The notes: a model not told the origin generated them from the sequence alone. DNA of 64,000 bases from Deefgea tanakiae (GCF_019665765.1 NZ_CP081150.1:186001-250000), one strand, 5' to 3'; numbered from the stretch's first letter, positions 1-8,984 are shown. Made by a program: numbers and translations.

Positions 1-527
1 GATTGCATTCGGCTAAAAGCATCGCGTAAATTGTGCGTGATACTACCCGAGCCAATCAACAGCACATCATTCGGCAAAATTTCAGCTAAACGTTCACCCA
101 AAGCCCAGTGTGCGGCAGCATCCATATTTTTCGCCAGCGAGATCGTTACTACGGGCACATTGGCGGCGGGATACATCAGTTTCAGCGGCACCCATGCGCC
201 GTGATCCAGCGCGGGGTCATCGGTGATGGCCACTGTGAGCCCAGTGTTGGCGAGTTGCTGCGCTAGGCGTTGCGCGAAATCAGCGTCTCCTTGCGGGCGA
301 TATTGCATTTGGTACAGCTCAGGGGCAAAGCCGCCAAAGTCATGCCATTCCTGCCATTGTTGGGCGATACCGACCGTGGTGTGCGATTGAATATTGTGCG
401 CCGAAATCATCACGATCAACTTGGGATGCGGCAGCGCTTTACCGAGTGACAGTAGAAAATCGCGCGGCGGAACATCGTCAATAACGAGCGATGGCGCGCC
501 GTGACTAATAAATAAAATGTGGGGCAT
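1..527 (-). CDS. ygiD: DODA-type extradiol ring-opening dioxygenase (YgiD-like), 3' end cut by window
   Basis: Partial gene on the minus strand; it starts at the ATG complementary to 525-527 and runs off the left edge after about 175 residues. The protein opens MPHILFISHGAPSL and contains ISAHN and HGAW. These are the conserved histidine-bearing segments of the DODA/LigB superfamily of non-haem, metal-dependent extradiol dioxygenases (E. coli YgiD, 4,5-DOPA dioxygenase). Such enzymes open catechol-type rings in the cytoplasm; the natural substrate of bacterial members is uncertain. The missing C-terminal third would carry the last metal ligand. No operon partner is visible, and dnaQ is divergent with about 195 bp between the two starts. 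The family call is firm; the substrate is not. Confidence 0.85.
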   Translation of the reverse strand, partial: MPHILFISHGAPSLVIDDVPPRDFLLSLGKALPHPKLIVMISAHNIQSHTTVGIAQQWQEWHDFGGFAPELYQMQYRPQGDADFAQRLAQQLANTGLTVAITDDPALDHGAWVPLKLMYPAANVPVVTISLAKNMDAAAHWALGERLAEILPNDVLLIGSGSITHNLRDAFSRMQ

Positions 528-723
528 AAGTTCATCCTTTTGATGCTCCAATCATACGGTTTTGGCTTTCATGCTGCGGCGAAATGATTTGAACAACTTG
601 GTGGGAAAAAATGAATCTCGTCTTGGCGATTGACTAGAGCACTGGCCGTTGAGGCTTGCTGCTGCCGCGATGGGCTGGAACATCAGTTACAATAGCGGCC
701 ATTGTTTTGTGGGGAATGTGGGT

Positions 724-1461
724 ATGCGTCAAATCTTTTTGGATACCGAGACGACAGGTTTACGCGTTGAGGACGGCAATCGCTTGCTAGAGGTGGCTGG
801 GGTCGAAATGATTGACCGCAAATTATCCAAAGCGGAGTGTCATTTTCATCGTTTTGTGAATCCTGGCCGCGACTCGGAAGAGGGCGCATTGAATGTTCAC
901 GGCTTAACGACTGAGTTTTTGGCCGACAAACCTAAATTTGCTCAAATCGTTGATGATTTTCTCGACTTCGTCAAAGGCAGTGAGCTGATTATCCATAATG
1001 CGCCGTTTGACGTCGGCTACCTGAATATGGAGTTGGGCAAGCTTGGGCGCGGCAAGATTGAAGATTACGTTGAGAGCATTACCGATACGCTGAAAATGGC
1101 CAAAGACTTGTGGCCGGGTAAGCGTAATAGCCTCGATGCGTTGTGTGATCGTTATGATGTCGATCGCTCAGGGCGGACTTTGCACGGCGCGCTGATTGAC
1201 TGCGAGTTGCTCGCCGAAGTGTATATGGCGATGACGCGGGGGCAAGACAGCCTATTGATCGACTTTGCGCCAACGGCCGAAGAAAACGCCAGCAATTTAG
1301 AGCGCCGCAATAGCAGCCAACCGCTGATCATTACGCAGGCCAGCGCCGAAGAACTCGCTTTACATCAAAAATATCTCGATGCCCTCGATAAAACCGTCAA
1401 AGGTAGCTGTGTGTGGCGTGAACTTGAGCCGCTAGCGACGATCGAGGGCAATCCACAATGA
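724..1461 (+). CDS. dnaQ: DNA polymerase III epsilon subunit (3'-5' proofreading exonuclease)
   Basis: Proofreading exonuclease of the replicative polymerase, a DEDDh-family enzyme. The ATG at 724 gives MRQIFLDTETTGLRVEDGN, which puts the FLDTETTG exonuclease motif I at the usual extreme N-terminus; the in-frame TTG at 649 would add 25 residues that the family lacks. Motif II is HNAPFDVGYLN and motif III is HGALIDCELLAEVY. The C-terminal tail, with KYLDALDK and GSCVW, matches the polymerase-alpha-binding tail of true DnaQ rather than a generic exonuclease. At 245 aa the length is normal. Its stop codon overlaps the start of the next gene (ATGA), so it is the first gene of a short operon with the TPR protein and ispD. 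Confidence 0.93.
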   Translation: MRQIFLDTETTGLRVEDGNRLLEVAGVEMIDRKLSKAECHFHRFVNPGRDSEEGALNVHGLTTEFLADKPKFAQIVDDFLDFVKGSELIIHNAPFDVGYLNMELGKLGRGKIEDYVESITDTLKMAKDLWPGKRNSLDALCDRYDVDRSGRTLHGALIDCELLAEVYMAMTRGQDSLLIDFAPTAEENASNLERRNSSQPLIITQASAEELALHQKYLDALDKTVKGSCVWRELEPLATIEGNPQ

Positions 1462-2381
1462 GTGTTTGCATGAATACCGCCGAACTAAAATCTGCCGCGC
1501 ACGCCGCGTGGGACGACCATGACGAAGCCTTGGCCGAACAGCACTTTTTGGCTGCGCTAGCGATCGACGAGCAAGATGCGGTGACGAACTACGATTTGGC
1601 GCTGCTGTATAAATATCAAAGCCGTTGGGCCGAGTCGCTGCGCTACAATCGCCGCGCCGCAGAACTCAATCCCGAAGATGAGGCCGCGTGGTGGAATCTG
1701 GGTATTGCTGCTACGGCGATGTCAGACTGGGAAACTGCGGCGAAGGCTTGGGCATTTTTTGGCATCACTATGCTGCTGGATGCCTTGGAAAATGCCGCGC
1801 CAGATTTAAAACTGGGCTTAATTCCAGTCCGAATCACGCAGGATGATCAGGTTGAAGTGCTGTGGGCAAATCGCCTTGATCCGGCGCGGGCGCAGATTGT
1901 TAGCGTGCCGATGCCCGATTGCGGCGTGCGTTATCACGATATCGTGCTAATTGACGGCGCACCGCGCGGAACACGGATATTGCATGGCAAAGAAGTACCG
2001 GTATTTGATTGGCTCGAATTTTGGCAACGCTCGAACTACTCAACGTATGTGATTGAAGCAAATGCATCCCAAGAGCTGGCGGTAAATACCCTTGATAGTT
2101 TGGTTGTAGATGCTGGCTTGGCGCTCGAAGATTGGGGCAGTAATGTGCAAATGTTGTGTAAAGCCTGTAGCGAAGGAATACCGCACGAGCATCATGATCA
2201 GGTCGCTGCTGTTGCAGAAACAAAATGGCAGCCAGAACGCGAATTTGGCGTCGCCGCGCTGAATGATCAAGCACTGGCTGACGTGCTCGACGCTTGGCAA
2301 GCTGCGCATCCTGAAGTCGAAATCATTGAGGTGTACAACGCGCTTGATGCTGATGAAGACGCTGAGGGCGAGTCAGAATGA
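1458..2381 (+). CDS. Tetratricopeptide-repeat protein of unknown function
   Basis: 307 aa. The first ~100 residues are TPR-like helices, with characteristic segments such as NYDLALLYKYQSRWAESLRY and a following repeat containing AELNPEDEAAWWNLGIAA. The remainder is not recognised. It contains a cysteine pair in the region MLCKACSEGIPHEH and an acidic C-terminus. No signal peptide or membrane segment is visible, so the protein is probably cytoplasmic. The start overlaps the dnaQ stop (ATGA) and its own stop overlaps the ispD start (ATGA), so translation is likely coupled in a dnaQ-TPR-ispD operon. A second in-frame ATG 12 bp downstream is possible. No specific function can be assigned. Confidence 0.8.
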   Translation: MSVCMNTAELKSAAHAAWDDHDEALAEQHFLAALAIDEQDAVTNYDLALLYKYQSRWAESLRYNRRAAELNPEDEAAWWNLGIAATAMSDWETAAKAWAFFGITMLLDALENAAPDLKLGLIPVRITQDDQVEVLWANRLDPARAQIVSVPMPDCGVRYHDIVLIDGAPRGTRILHGKEVPVFDWLEFWQRSNYSTYVIEANASQELAVNTLDSLVVDAGLALEDWGSNVQMLCKACSEGIPHEHHDQVAAVAETKWQPEREFGVAALNDQALADVLDAWQAAHPEVEIIEVYNALDADEDAEGESE

Positions 2382-3082
2382 GCGCGCTGGCGCTGGTTCC
2401 AGCAGCAGGTAGCGGCAGCCGAATGGCGTCCGCCACACCGAAACAATACTTGGATTTGCTCGGGCAACCGTTGATCGCGCACACGCTACGCGCTTTGCTG
2501 GGCGCAGCGCGATTGGCGCAAGTGGTCGTCGTTATTTCCCCAGAAGACGAGTGGTGGGAAAGCTATGACTGGTCTGATTTACTCGGCGACTCGTTCGCGC
2601 GCTTGCTGGTGCTGCGCGTCGGCGGCGATAGCCGTGCGCAATCGGTGCTCAATGGTTTGGCGGCGTTGCCGCAGTCAGATGCATGGGTATTGGTTCATGA
2701 TGCTGCGCGGCCTTGTATCACCAGCTTGCAAGTTGACGCCATGATTATCCAGTTAGAGTATGACCCTGTAGGCGGTATTTTAGCTGTTCCAGTCGCAGAT
2801 ACCCTGAAGGTGGCAACGAATGAGCAGAGCATCGCTCGCACGACGCCGCGTGCCGGACTGTGGCAAGCGCAAACGCCGCAAATGTTCCGTCAGCAAGAAC
2901 TGCTGTCGGCACTACAAGCCGCTTTGCCCGAACACGTGGCAGATATTACCGATGAAGCCAGCGCGCTAGAACGGTTGGGAAAATCCCCAAAATTGATTAT
3001 GGGTAGCCCGTGGAATTTAAAAGTGACTTATCCGCAGGATTTGATTTTGGCGGGTTTATTGCTGAAGGCCGAGTCGCTCTAA
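2378..3082 (+). CDS. ispD: 2-C-methyl-D-erythritol 4-phosphate cytidylyltransferase
   Basis: Third enzyme of the MEP isoprenoid pathway; it transfers CMP to 2-C-methyl-D-erythritol 4-phosphate. 234 aa, the usual length. The N-terminal nucleotide-binding loop LVPAAGSGSRM with PKQYLDLLGQP is clear, followed by VHDAARPC and the C-terminal KVTYPQDL segment. The start overlaps the preceding TPR gene by four bases, and a strong terminator follows at 3104. ispF, often next to ispD, is not adjacent here. Confidence 0.95.
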   Translation: MSALALVPAAGSGSRMASATPKQYLDLLGQPLIAHTLRALLGAARLAQVVVVISPEDEWWESYDWSDLLGDSFARLLVLRVGGDSRAQSVLNGLAALPQSDAWVLVHDAARPCITSLQVDAMIIQLEYDPVGGILAVPVADTLKVATNEQSIARTTPRAGLWQAQTPQMFRQQELLSALQAALPEHVADITDEASALERLGKSPKLIMGSPWNLKVTYPQDLILAGLLLKAESL

Positions 3083-3103
3083 TCTGTTTGAATGACAAAA
3101 ACT

Positions 3104-3139
3104 AAAAAGCCCGCGTGAATCATTCAGCGGGCTTTTTTT
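3104..3139 (+). terminator. Bidirectional terminator between ispD and queD
   Basis: The 11-bp inverted repeat AAAAAGCCCGC / GCGGGCTTTTT encloses a 12-nt loop, with A and T runs on the two sides. It can end both ispD on the plus strand and the convergent queD on the minus strand. Confidence 0.9.
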
Positions 3140-3160
3140 ATGTTCAAAGGACTGACGTGT

Positions 3161-3754
3161 TTAAATGACTTGCTGTGGAACGGCTGAGTTGGTGAATTTC
3201 ACGCCATTGAGCAGCTTTTGATACATTTCAGGATCAATCCATTCTTGCTGGCATTGCGCTGAAAATTCAATTTGCGAGAGCTGGATTTCGCCCATGCGCG
3301 GATTGTAGGCGTCGTGGCGAAAGGCTTGCGCGTAACCCGTTTCGGTTTCGTGGGCGATGATGGAATGCAATCTAACGTCGCTTTCGCCGTTGGCCATCAC
3401 CGTTTGCGCCAACACCTGATCAATAATCACAAAGAAGAGGCGGGCAAACTGTTCAGCCGATGGTGACACTGGCATCGAGATCCAGCGCGCTGAAAATGTT
3501 TTGCATAGACGAATATATTCCGCATCATCTTTATCCCAAAAACAAATCGCATGATCGAATGCATCGATCACGTCGCGAATGGTGCCTTTCATCAAGCCAA
3601 AATCGTAAACCATTTGCCCATTATCGAGCGCATCGGCTTCCAGCAGCACTTCTACTTTATAGCTGTGGCCGTGGATCGATGTGCGGCAGCGCTCAGACGA
3701 GCAATTGCGAACGATATGGGCGTTTTCAAATTTAAATAGTTTGCGAATCAACAT
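3161..3754 (-). CDS. queD: 6-carboxy-5,6,7,8-tetrahydropterin synthase-like protein (QueD/PTPS family)
   Basis: Member of the 6-pyruvoyl-tetrahydropterin synthase fold; in bacteria QueD makes 6-carboxytetrahydropterin for queuosine. The zinc-binding histidines are visible in FKFENAH and in IHGHSYKVEV, with the cysteine-rich stretch NCSSERC between them. The catalytic-site His-Asp region includes DAFDHAICFW, and HETETGYA carries the conserved Glu. I chose the ATG at 3754 (MLIRKLFKFENAH), because the protein then begins one strand before the first zinc ligand. An upstream TTG at 3811 would add 19 unrelated residues. At 197 aa it is longer than E. coli QueD (about 120 aa), with an extra C-terminal segment, so a distinct substrate is possible. 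Confidence 0.85.
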   Translation of the reverse strand: MLIRKLFKFENAHIVRNCSSERCRTSIHGHSYKVEVLLEADALDNGQMVYDFGLMKGTIRDVIDAFDHAICFWDKDDAEYIRLCKTFSARWISMPVSPSAEQFARLFFVIIDQVLAQTVMANGESDVRLHSIIAHETETGYAQAFRHDAYNPRMGEIQLSQIEFSAQCQQEWIDPEMYQKLLNGVKFTNSAVPQQVI

Positions 3755-4401
3755 ATTAATAGCTGGCGATGAGTGAGGCTTGTTTTTAACAGAGTCAGCG
3801 CTTGAGGGCAAGGCGGGGTCTCGGTAATTGGCTGATTTTTGGGTGTACTTAATACCACTGCTTTTGAGCTTAACGGATGCTAATCGTGATTTCTTTCAAG
3901 AAAACAAAGCGAAAGAATCAAGAAAGCACATGGCTGACACAGATTTTCGAAAGAGAAAAAACATGAGATTTTCGTCACATTTGAGTCATGTTTTGCAAAA
4001 AATTTACTGCTTTGACTACTGAGGTAATTAGATTGTAGTTACATCAGTAAACGCTAATTAATGTATTGCTTTCAAGTTTTGCTGCGATTTATATCAATTA
4101 AATCATTGGCTTGGTATTTTTATGCTGCAGTGCGGCACAAGTGTGTTAGTCGTGTTATGTAGTAAATAATACGGAAGTACTGTTTTTACTCGCCACCCAC
4201 AATTTTGTTTGGATTTAGGGTGTTGACAATGGTTTTGGCTTAAGGATAAATCGTAATTGCCGAGGTCGGCCTGGAAGTGGTGTGGTCGGTCAGCAAGGGC
4301 TAATGCCATAATTCTTACAAAATGGTAACAGCTCTAAGTTGCAGAATAAGACCAATTATTTTGCAGCATGAATGCCAATCAATAATATGGAGGAGACTTT
4401 A
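3755..4401. other. Intergenic region upstream of the GH18 chitinase gene
   Basis: About 650 bp, A+T-rich, without a convincing gene. The only open frame, at 3828-4022, lacks a ribosome-binding site and any recognisable sequence. A candidate sigma70 promoter is listed separately at 4223. The long leader suggests that chitinase regulation is encoded here, but I see no clear operator. Confidence 0.5.
4223..4251 (+). promoter_or_regulatory. Candidate sigma70 promoter for the GH18 chitinase
   Basis: A perfect -35 box TTGACA (4223-4228) is followed 16-17 bp later by GATAAA/ATAAAT. It lies about 150 bp before the chitinase start, leaving a long leader. The -10 match is weak, so this is only a candidate. 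Confidence 0.35.
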
Positions 4402-7257
4402 ATGTCCCATTTGAATCGCATCGCATTTGCAGCTATTCCGGCCGCTATTGCAATGATCTCAGTAAGCGCATTTGCTGCTACTGCATGGAATAGCACTTCT
4501 ACCTACGTCGCTGGCGACGTTGTGACCTACTCTGGTAAAGATTTTAAAGCCAAGTGGTGGACACAAGGTAACGTACCTGGAACAGAGCAATGGGGTCCTT
4601 GGGAAGCATTGACGGGTCCAGTGGTAACAGTTGCTCCAACTGCAACTCCTGTTGCTCCAACGGCAACACCAGTTGGCCCAACGGCAACACCTGCATCTCC
4701 AACTGCAACACCTGCAGTAGGCTCATGTACTAATGCAGCTTGGAATTCAGCAACTGCATACAATGGCGGCGCACTAGTTAGTTCTAATGGCCGTAACTAC
4801 AAAGCACAATGGTGGACACAAGGTAATGAACCTGCGACTAATGTAGGTTCTGGCAAACCGTGGCTTGATCTTGGTCCTTGTGGCGGCAGCGTAGCGACCC
4901 CAACGCCAACAGTGGCACCAGCAACGCCAACACCAACGGTGGCTCCGGCAACGCCTACTCCGACGGCTAAGCCTGCAACACCAACGCCAACAGTAGCCCC
5001 GGCAACACCTACAGTGGCTCCAGCAACGCCAACGCCAACAGTGGCTCCAGCTACCCCGACTCCGACTCCGACAGTTACGCCACCAGCAACACCAACGCCG
5101 ACAGCCACTCCAATCGTAGGGACGCAAGACCAATGCCGTCCAGCTGGCTTGGTGTCTGAAGTTGCCAACGTGCCATACTGCGATGTTTACGATACTGCTG
5201 GCCGTGAAAAACTCGCTAACAACATGAAACGCCGTAGTATCGGTTACTTCACCAACTGGCGTACTGGCAAAAATAATCAGCCTTCATACCTCGGTGCTGA
5301 TGTGCCTTGGGGTGATATCACTCACGTGAACTACGCATTTGCACACGTGAATGACCAATGGAAAGTGTCGATTGGTGATGTAAACAATCCAAACAACTCT
5401 TCAGTAGGCATGGAATGGCCGGAGAAAGGCGCTAAATACGCGTTGAATCCAAATCTGCCATACAAAGGCCACTTCAATATGTTGCAAGCCAACAATAAGA
5501 ACGGCGTTAAACTGCTGCTCTCTGTTGGGGGTTGGGCTGAGACTGGTGGCTTCTTTAATGATGCCGATGGCCGTACCGTATCAGGTGGTTTCTACGCATT
5601 GACGACTGACCCAGTGACGGGCGCAGTTCGCCAAGATCGTATCGATGCTTTTGCTAAATCAGCAGCTGCTTTTGTTAAGAAATACAACTTTGACGGTATC
5701 GACATCGACTACGAATACCCAACTTCAATGAGCGACGCTGGTAATCCAGAAGACTGGAAGATTGGCAATGCAAAACGTGGCGACTTGTGGAAAGGCTATA
5801 TGGCCTTGATGAAAACGTTGCGTACCGAGTTGGATAAACAAGCCGTTGCTGATAATAAGTACTACCAATTGACGATTGCATCACCATCGTCAGGTTACTT
5901 GCTACGCGGTATGGAAGATTTCGAAGCAGTTAAATACCTCGACTTCGTGAACATCATGACCTACGACTTGCACGGTGCATGGAACCACTTCGTGGGCCAC
6001 AATGCTGCCTTGTATGATTCAGGTAAAGATAACGAAATCGCTGATGCGAAGATCTACGACACAGCAGGTGATGGTAAGTACTACAACGCTCAAGGTTACT
6101 TGAACATTGACTGGGCTTATAAATACTTCCGCACTGCATTGGCTGGTGGTCGTATCAATATCGGTCTACCGTACTACACTCGTGGTTCACAAAACGTAAC
6201 GGGTGGCACGAATGGTCTGTGGGGTCTGTCTGCTCTAGCTGATCAAACTAAGTGCTACCTCGGTACTGGCGGCAACTTAGGTCCTAATGCATTGAGCGCG
6301 AAAGCAGGTGCTCCGTGCGGCTTCGGCGCACAAGGTATTGATAACTTGTGGTTCGACCGTGATGCAGCTGGTAATGAAATGTTTGCCGGTGTGAATCCGC
6401 TGTGGCACGTGAACAACTTGCGTGATGGCTTGCCAACACCGTACGTTGCTCAATACGGTCATGATGTGACTAAGCCAGCTGGCCAAGCGATTGGTAACTA
6501 CATCGAGTCTTACGATGATGTTGCTAAATCATCATGGTTGTGGAACCCAACGAAGAAAGTGTTCTTGTCGACTGAAAATGAGAAATCATTTGCAGCCAAA
6601 GTACAGTACGCAATCGACCAAGGTGCCGGCGGTATTATGTTCTGGGAAATGGCGGGTGACTACAGCACGCCAGCACAAAACGGTACTTCTTCATACGGTA
6701 TGGGTAGCTACTTGACTGCAATGGCAGCGAACAAATTACGTGCTGCAGCACCGTACGGTGTGAAAGCGGGTGATGAGAAGTTTGTTCAGCCAGCTGAAGT
6801 ATTGGATGTAGCAATTGATTTGGTTGGTTTCAAACCTAAAGGCGATGATAACTACCCACTCGCAATTGGTGTGAAACTGAAAAACAACTCAAATGTTGAT
6901 CTGACTGGCGCGAAAGTATCATTCAATATCGCACCGTCTACACCATTGGTACCAGCGACAGTTCAATTCTTGAAACCTAGCGATCCACCTACAGGTGCAG
7001 GCATTGAAAACCTAGTTGATATCTATAGCGGTGGTACTTGGTCTGCAGTGCCAGCATCAAGCACTGTTGGTAACGTCGGCGGCCTGCCAAATGGCTTCCA
7101 CCGCGTAACGTACGAGATGAAAGCTACTGGTTGGGGCGTGTCTGACTTTAGTGCAGGCAAAACCATCACCATCGGTATGCGTGTATTTATGCCGATGACG
7201 ATTCCAAGTGGTGTTACGCTCACATTGCCAAACGGTAAAGTGTACGGTATCAAGTAA
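4402..7257 (+). CDS. Secreted modular GH18 chitinase with two CBM5/12 domains
   Basis: Hydrolyses chitin outside the cell. The ATG at 4402 has a strong ribosome-binding site (GGAGGA, 9 bp upstream). The 951-residue product runs: signal peptide 1-25 ending SAFA; CBM5/12 at ~27-78 (TAWNSTSTYVAGD, KAKWWTQG); Pro/Thr/Ala linker to ~112; second CBM5/12 at ~113-165; a longer PT-rich linker to ~245; GH18 barrel ~270-765; and a C-terminal ~150-residue domain resembling the ChiC domain that follows GH18 in other proteobacteria. The GH18 signature DGIDIDYE spans 431-438, and E438 is the expected catalytic acid. The linkers are built from VAPTATP/ATPTPT repeats. The gene is monocistronic, with a terminator at 7294. 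Codon choice here is less GC-biased than in neighbouring genes, as in a highly expressed gene. Confidence 0.96.
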   Translation: MSHLNRIAFAAIPAAIAMISVSAFAATAWNSTSTYVAGDVVTYSGKDFKAKWWTQGNVPGTEQWGPWEALTGPVVTVAPTATPVAPTATPVGPTATPASPTATPAVGSCTNAAWNSATAYNGGALVSSNGRNYKAQWWTQGNEPATNVGSGKPWLDLGPCGGSVATPTPTVAPATPTPTVAPATPTPTAKPATPTPTVAPATPTVAPATPTPTVAPATPTPTPTVTPPATPTPTATPIVGTQDQCRPAGLVSEVANVPYCDVYDTAGREKLANNMKRRSIGYFTNWRTGKNNQPSYLGADVPWGDITHVNYAFAHVNDQWKVSIGDVNNPNNSSVGMEWPEKGAKYALNPNLPYKGHFNMLQANNKNGVKLLLSVGGWAETGGFFNDADGRTVSGGFYALTTDPVTGAVRQDRIDAFAKSAAAFVKKYNFDGIDIDYEYPTSMSDAGNPEDWKIGNAKRGDLWKGYMALMKTLRTELDKQAVADNKYYQLTIASPSSGYLLRGMEDFEAVKYLDFVNIMTYDLHGAWNHFVGHNAALYDSGKDNEIADAKIYDTAGDGKYYNAQGYLNIDWAYKYFRTALAGGRINIGLPYYTRGSQNVTGGTNGLWGLSALADQTKCYLGTGGNLGPNALSAKAGAPCGFGAQGIDNLWFDRDAAGNEMFAGVNPLWHVNNLRDGLPTPYVAQYGHDVTKPAGQAIGNYIESYDDVAKSSWLWNPTKKVFLSTENEKSFAAKVQYAIDQGAGGIMFWEMAGDYSTPAQNGTSSYGMGSYLTAMAANKLRAAAPYGVKAGDEKFVQPAEVLDVAIDLVGFKPKGDDNYPLAIGVKLKNNSNVDLTGAKVSFNIAPSTPLVPATVQFLKPSDPPTGAGIENLVDIYSGGTWSAVPASSTVGNVGGLPNGFHRVTYEMKATGWGVSDFSAGKTITIGMRVFMPMTIPSGVTLTLPNGKVYGIK

Positions 7258-7293
7258 TAAGCTAGACCTTGACTCAGCTTGGCTGAGTTAACG

Positions 7294-7325
7294 AAAACGC
7301 CACGATTAAATCGTGGCGTTTTTTA
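7294..7325 (+). terminator. Terminator of the GH18 chitinase gene
   Basis: Stem AAAACGCCACGA / TCGTGGCGTTTT with loop TTAAA, then a run of T. A second small hairpin, ACTCAGC-TTG-GCTGAGT, lies just before it at 7272-7288. Confidence 0.9.
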
Positions 7326-7339
7326 TTGCTATCATTGGG

Positions 7340-7386
7340 CGTATATTGTTCAAGCTATTAATTAATAAGGCTTAGATGGATATACA
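7340..7386. repeat. 47-bp palindromic repeat, copy 1
   Basis: 47-bp element with ends CGTAT and ATACA, and a palindromic centre TATTAATTAATA at about 7357-7368. It lies between the terminators of the GH18 chitinase and the ParA-like gene. Ends and internal AG/CT positions fit the family described in the findings; this copy is one of the more diverged. Confidence 0.65.
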
Positions 7387-7421
7387 TTTACGGCTAGTGA
7401 GCGATACGTTTTGTTTGGGAA

Positions 7422-7453
7422 TAAAAAATCCCGCCAAGCTTGGGCGGGATTTT
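7422..7453 (-). terminator. Terminator of the ParA-like gene
   Basis: Stem AATCCCGCC / GGCGGGATT around loop AAGCTTG. The A run at 7422-7427 becomes the U tract on the minus strand, directly after the 7470 gene. Confidence 0.88.
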
Positions 7454-7469
7454 GGCTGAAGAATTAATC

Positions 7470-8096
7470 TTAGCGAACGTGCAGCCAATCAATCAGTGGC
7501 TGCCATTCTTCACGGTCACGTTCGGTTTTTGAGTGGGGTAAGTCAAATAGGGTCATGCCGCGTTGAATGGTTTGGTTGTACAACTGCGTATCGCGCAAGC
7601 AAGTCAGTAGCGGTAAGTCGTAACGATTTAAAAAGTCGGGCAGTTGCTGTGCGGACTGTGTGCGTGGATTGACGCGCATACCGACAACACCAATTTTAAC
7701 TTCATCACGCCGTACCGCTTTCAATTCTGCTAATTCAGCGAAAAAATCAGCGCAGGCCCAGAGATCAAAAGCGGATGGCAAAACAGGTACGATAACGTGA
7801 TCGACTTTGCTAATGACGTGCTTGAGTTTTTTTCCGGTAAAGCAAGCGGGCGTATCCAGAATGGCAACTTGGCATCCTTGGGGTGGGCGGGCGATTTTGT
7901 CTTCGCCGATGTCCCAGCGATGAATAAACGGAAGTGAGCTGGGGCGTAAATTAAGCCAATGGTGGCTAGAGTGTTGCTTATCTAAATCGCCCAGCATCAC
8001 GGCGTCCTCTTGCCATGCAAAGTATGTTGCTAAGTGGGTGGAGAGAGTTGATTTACCGCTGCCGCCTTTGGGATTGGCGATCAATATTTTACGCAT
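7470..8096 (-). CDS. Orphan ParA/MinD-family ATPase
   Basis: 208-aa member of the deviant Walker-A (SIMIBI class) ATPases. The P-loop NPKGGSGKSTLSTHLA lies at residues ~8-23, and a Walker-B-like segment is VAILDTPA. The serine in KGGSGKST replaces the variable residue. The protein is short, without the N-terminal DNA-binding region of plasmid ParA, and no parB or parS-like gene is next to it. Chromosomal orphans of this kind position cellular cargo or chemoreceptor clusters, but nothing here says which cargo. It has its own terminator and a 260-bp upstream gap, so it is probably transcribed alone. Confidence 0.82.
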   Translation of the reverse strand: MRKILIANPKGGSGKSTLSTHLATYFAWQEDAVMLGDLDKQHSSHHWLNLRPSSLPFIHRWDIGEDKIARPPQGCQVAILDTPACFTGKKLKHVISKVDHVIVPVLPSAFDLWACADFFAELAELKAVRRDEVKIGVVGMRVNPRTQSAQQLPDFLNRYDLPLLTCLRDTQLYNQTIQRGMTLFDLPHSKTERDREEWQPLIDWLHVR

Positions 8097-8308
8097 TGCC
8101 TAAAACTCATAATCAAAACCATTTGTGATTATGTCAGAATTTTGCAGATGAAATGTGAAGCTTTGGTTAAATTATTGCTTTTTTGTGAAAGTAATTTGAA
8201 ATTTATAAGTCAATGTTGATTGGGGGCTATTTGAGTGAACTCTCGTGCTTAAGCCAACAGAGTCTGGCCATGTGTTGATTTTATTTTCGTTTAAGTAACA
8301 AAACCGAC

Positions 8309-8362
8309 AAACCCCTGTCCAAAAGGGCTAGCCGGATCAGGTTGGTCTTACGGTATGGGTTT
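8309..8362. other. Structured segment enclosed by AAACCC/GGGTTT
   Basis: Between the ParA-like gene and the 8361 gene, AAACCC (8309-8314) pairs with GGGTTT (8357-8362) around a GC-rich 42-nt interior. It overlaps the stop codon of the minus-strand gene. It might be a weak terminator for that gene; no U tract follows. Confidence 0.25.
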
Positions 8363-8984
8363 AAGTTGCTTTCTCTGGACTTGGCTCAGGTTTTTTGAGG
8401 CTCACTGTAGCACCAGCAGGGATGCCTTCTTTTTCCCATCGGTCAAATTCGGCCATGATGGTGCTGTATGTTTTTTGGCTGATCTCGGGTAGCACTCCTC
8501 CAAGTGCTTCTTTGGCTTGGGAGAAGCCCAGTTCGACGGCATCACGGATTTTTTTCATTTGTGCTGGGTCGTCGCCCATCGCAAATTTTGCAAAGCTTAA
8601 AATTCGCTCAGAGACTTTCCTCACCCCCATCTCTCCATCTTCAGATATAGCGGCTTTCGCAGCGTCGATAGTACCTTGATCGGCAGTCAGTTTTTGCTCA
8701 CCGCTGACCACTTTTGACATCGTCAGACCTTGTTGCTCAAGCAAGGGGCGAATCAAATTCATCATTGCTTCAACTTGCCGTTCTGAATCTGCAAGCATGC
8801 TCGATAGTTCTGCTGGCATCATTCGTGGTTTGCTGTAGGTGAGTGATTCAGTCGCTTCTCCGCTCAGTTTGACCTTGTCGGTTGGCGGTGTTTCGCTGAT
8901 CTTTGCAGGCTCCGTGGCTACTTTTCGGGTGGAAACGTTGGCTGCAAGGCTGCTGGAGTTGGTACTGGAAACTTGGAGTGACAT
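8361..8984 (-). CDS. Conserved hypothetical protein, unrecognised
   Basis: 207 aa from the ATG at 8984 (MSLQVSSTNSSSLAANVST), which has AAGG eight bases upstream; a GTG three codons earlier is the alternative. The N-terminal ~60 residues are Ser/Thr/Pro-rich and probably disordered. The rest is predicted helical, with the distinctive segment GFSQAKEALGG followed by LPEISQKTYSTIMAEFD. This organisation resembles a family of proteobacterial proteins of unknown function with a conserved C-terminal FxxAKxxLGG region. No signal peptide or transmembrane segment is visible. It is not obviously co-transcribed with a neighbour. No function is assigned. Confidence 0.7.
   Translation of the reverse strand: MSLQVSSTNSSSLAANVSTRKVATEPAKISETPPTDKVKLSGEATESLTYSKPRMMPAELSSMLADSERQVEAMMNLIRPLLEQQGLTMSKVVSGEQKLTADQGTIDAAKAAISEDGEMGVRKVSERILSFAKFAMGDDPAQMKKIRDAVELGFSQAKEALGGVLPEISQKTYSTIMAEFDRWEKEGIPAGATVSLKKPEPSPEKAT

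Noticed and set aside
3828-4022. 64-aa frame between queD and the GH18 chitinase
   Set aside because: No ribosome-binding site, no motif, A+T-rich intergenic composition.
4527-5168. Minus-strand frames rich in Gly/Val or Trp/Arg/Cys opposite the GH18 linkers
   Set aside because: Antisense shadows of the Pro/Thr linker repeats; low complexity only.
8300-8365. Possible riboswitch between the ParA-like gene and the 8361 gene
   Set aside because: I could not fit it to the c-di-GMP GEMM or other known consensus, and it lies 3' of both flanking minus-strand reading directions except as a weak terminator.
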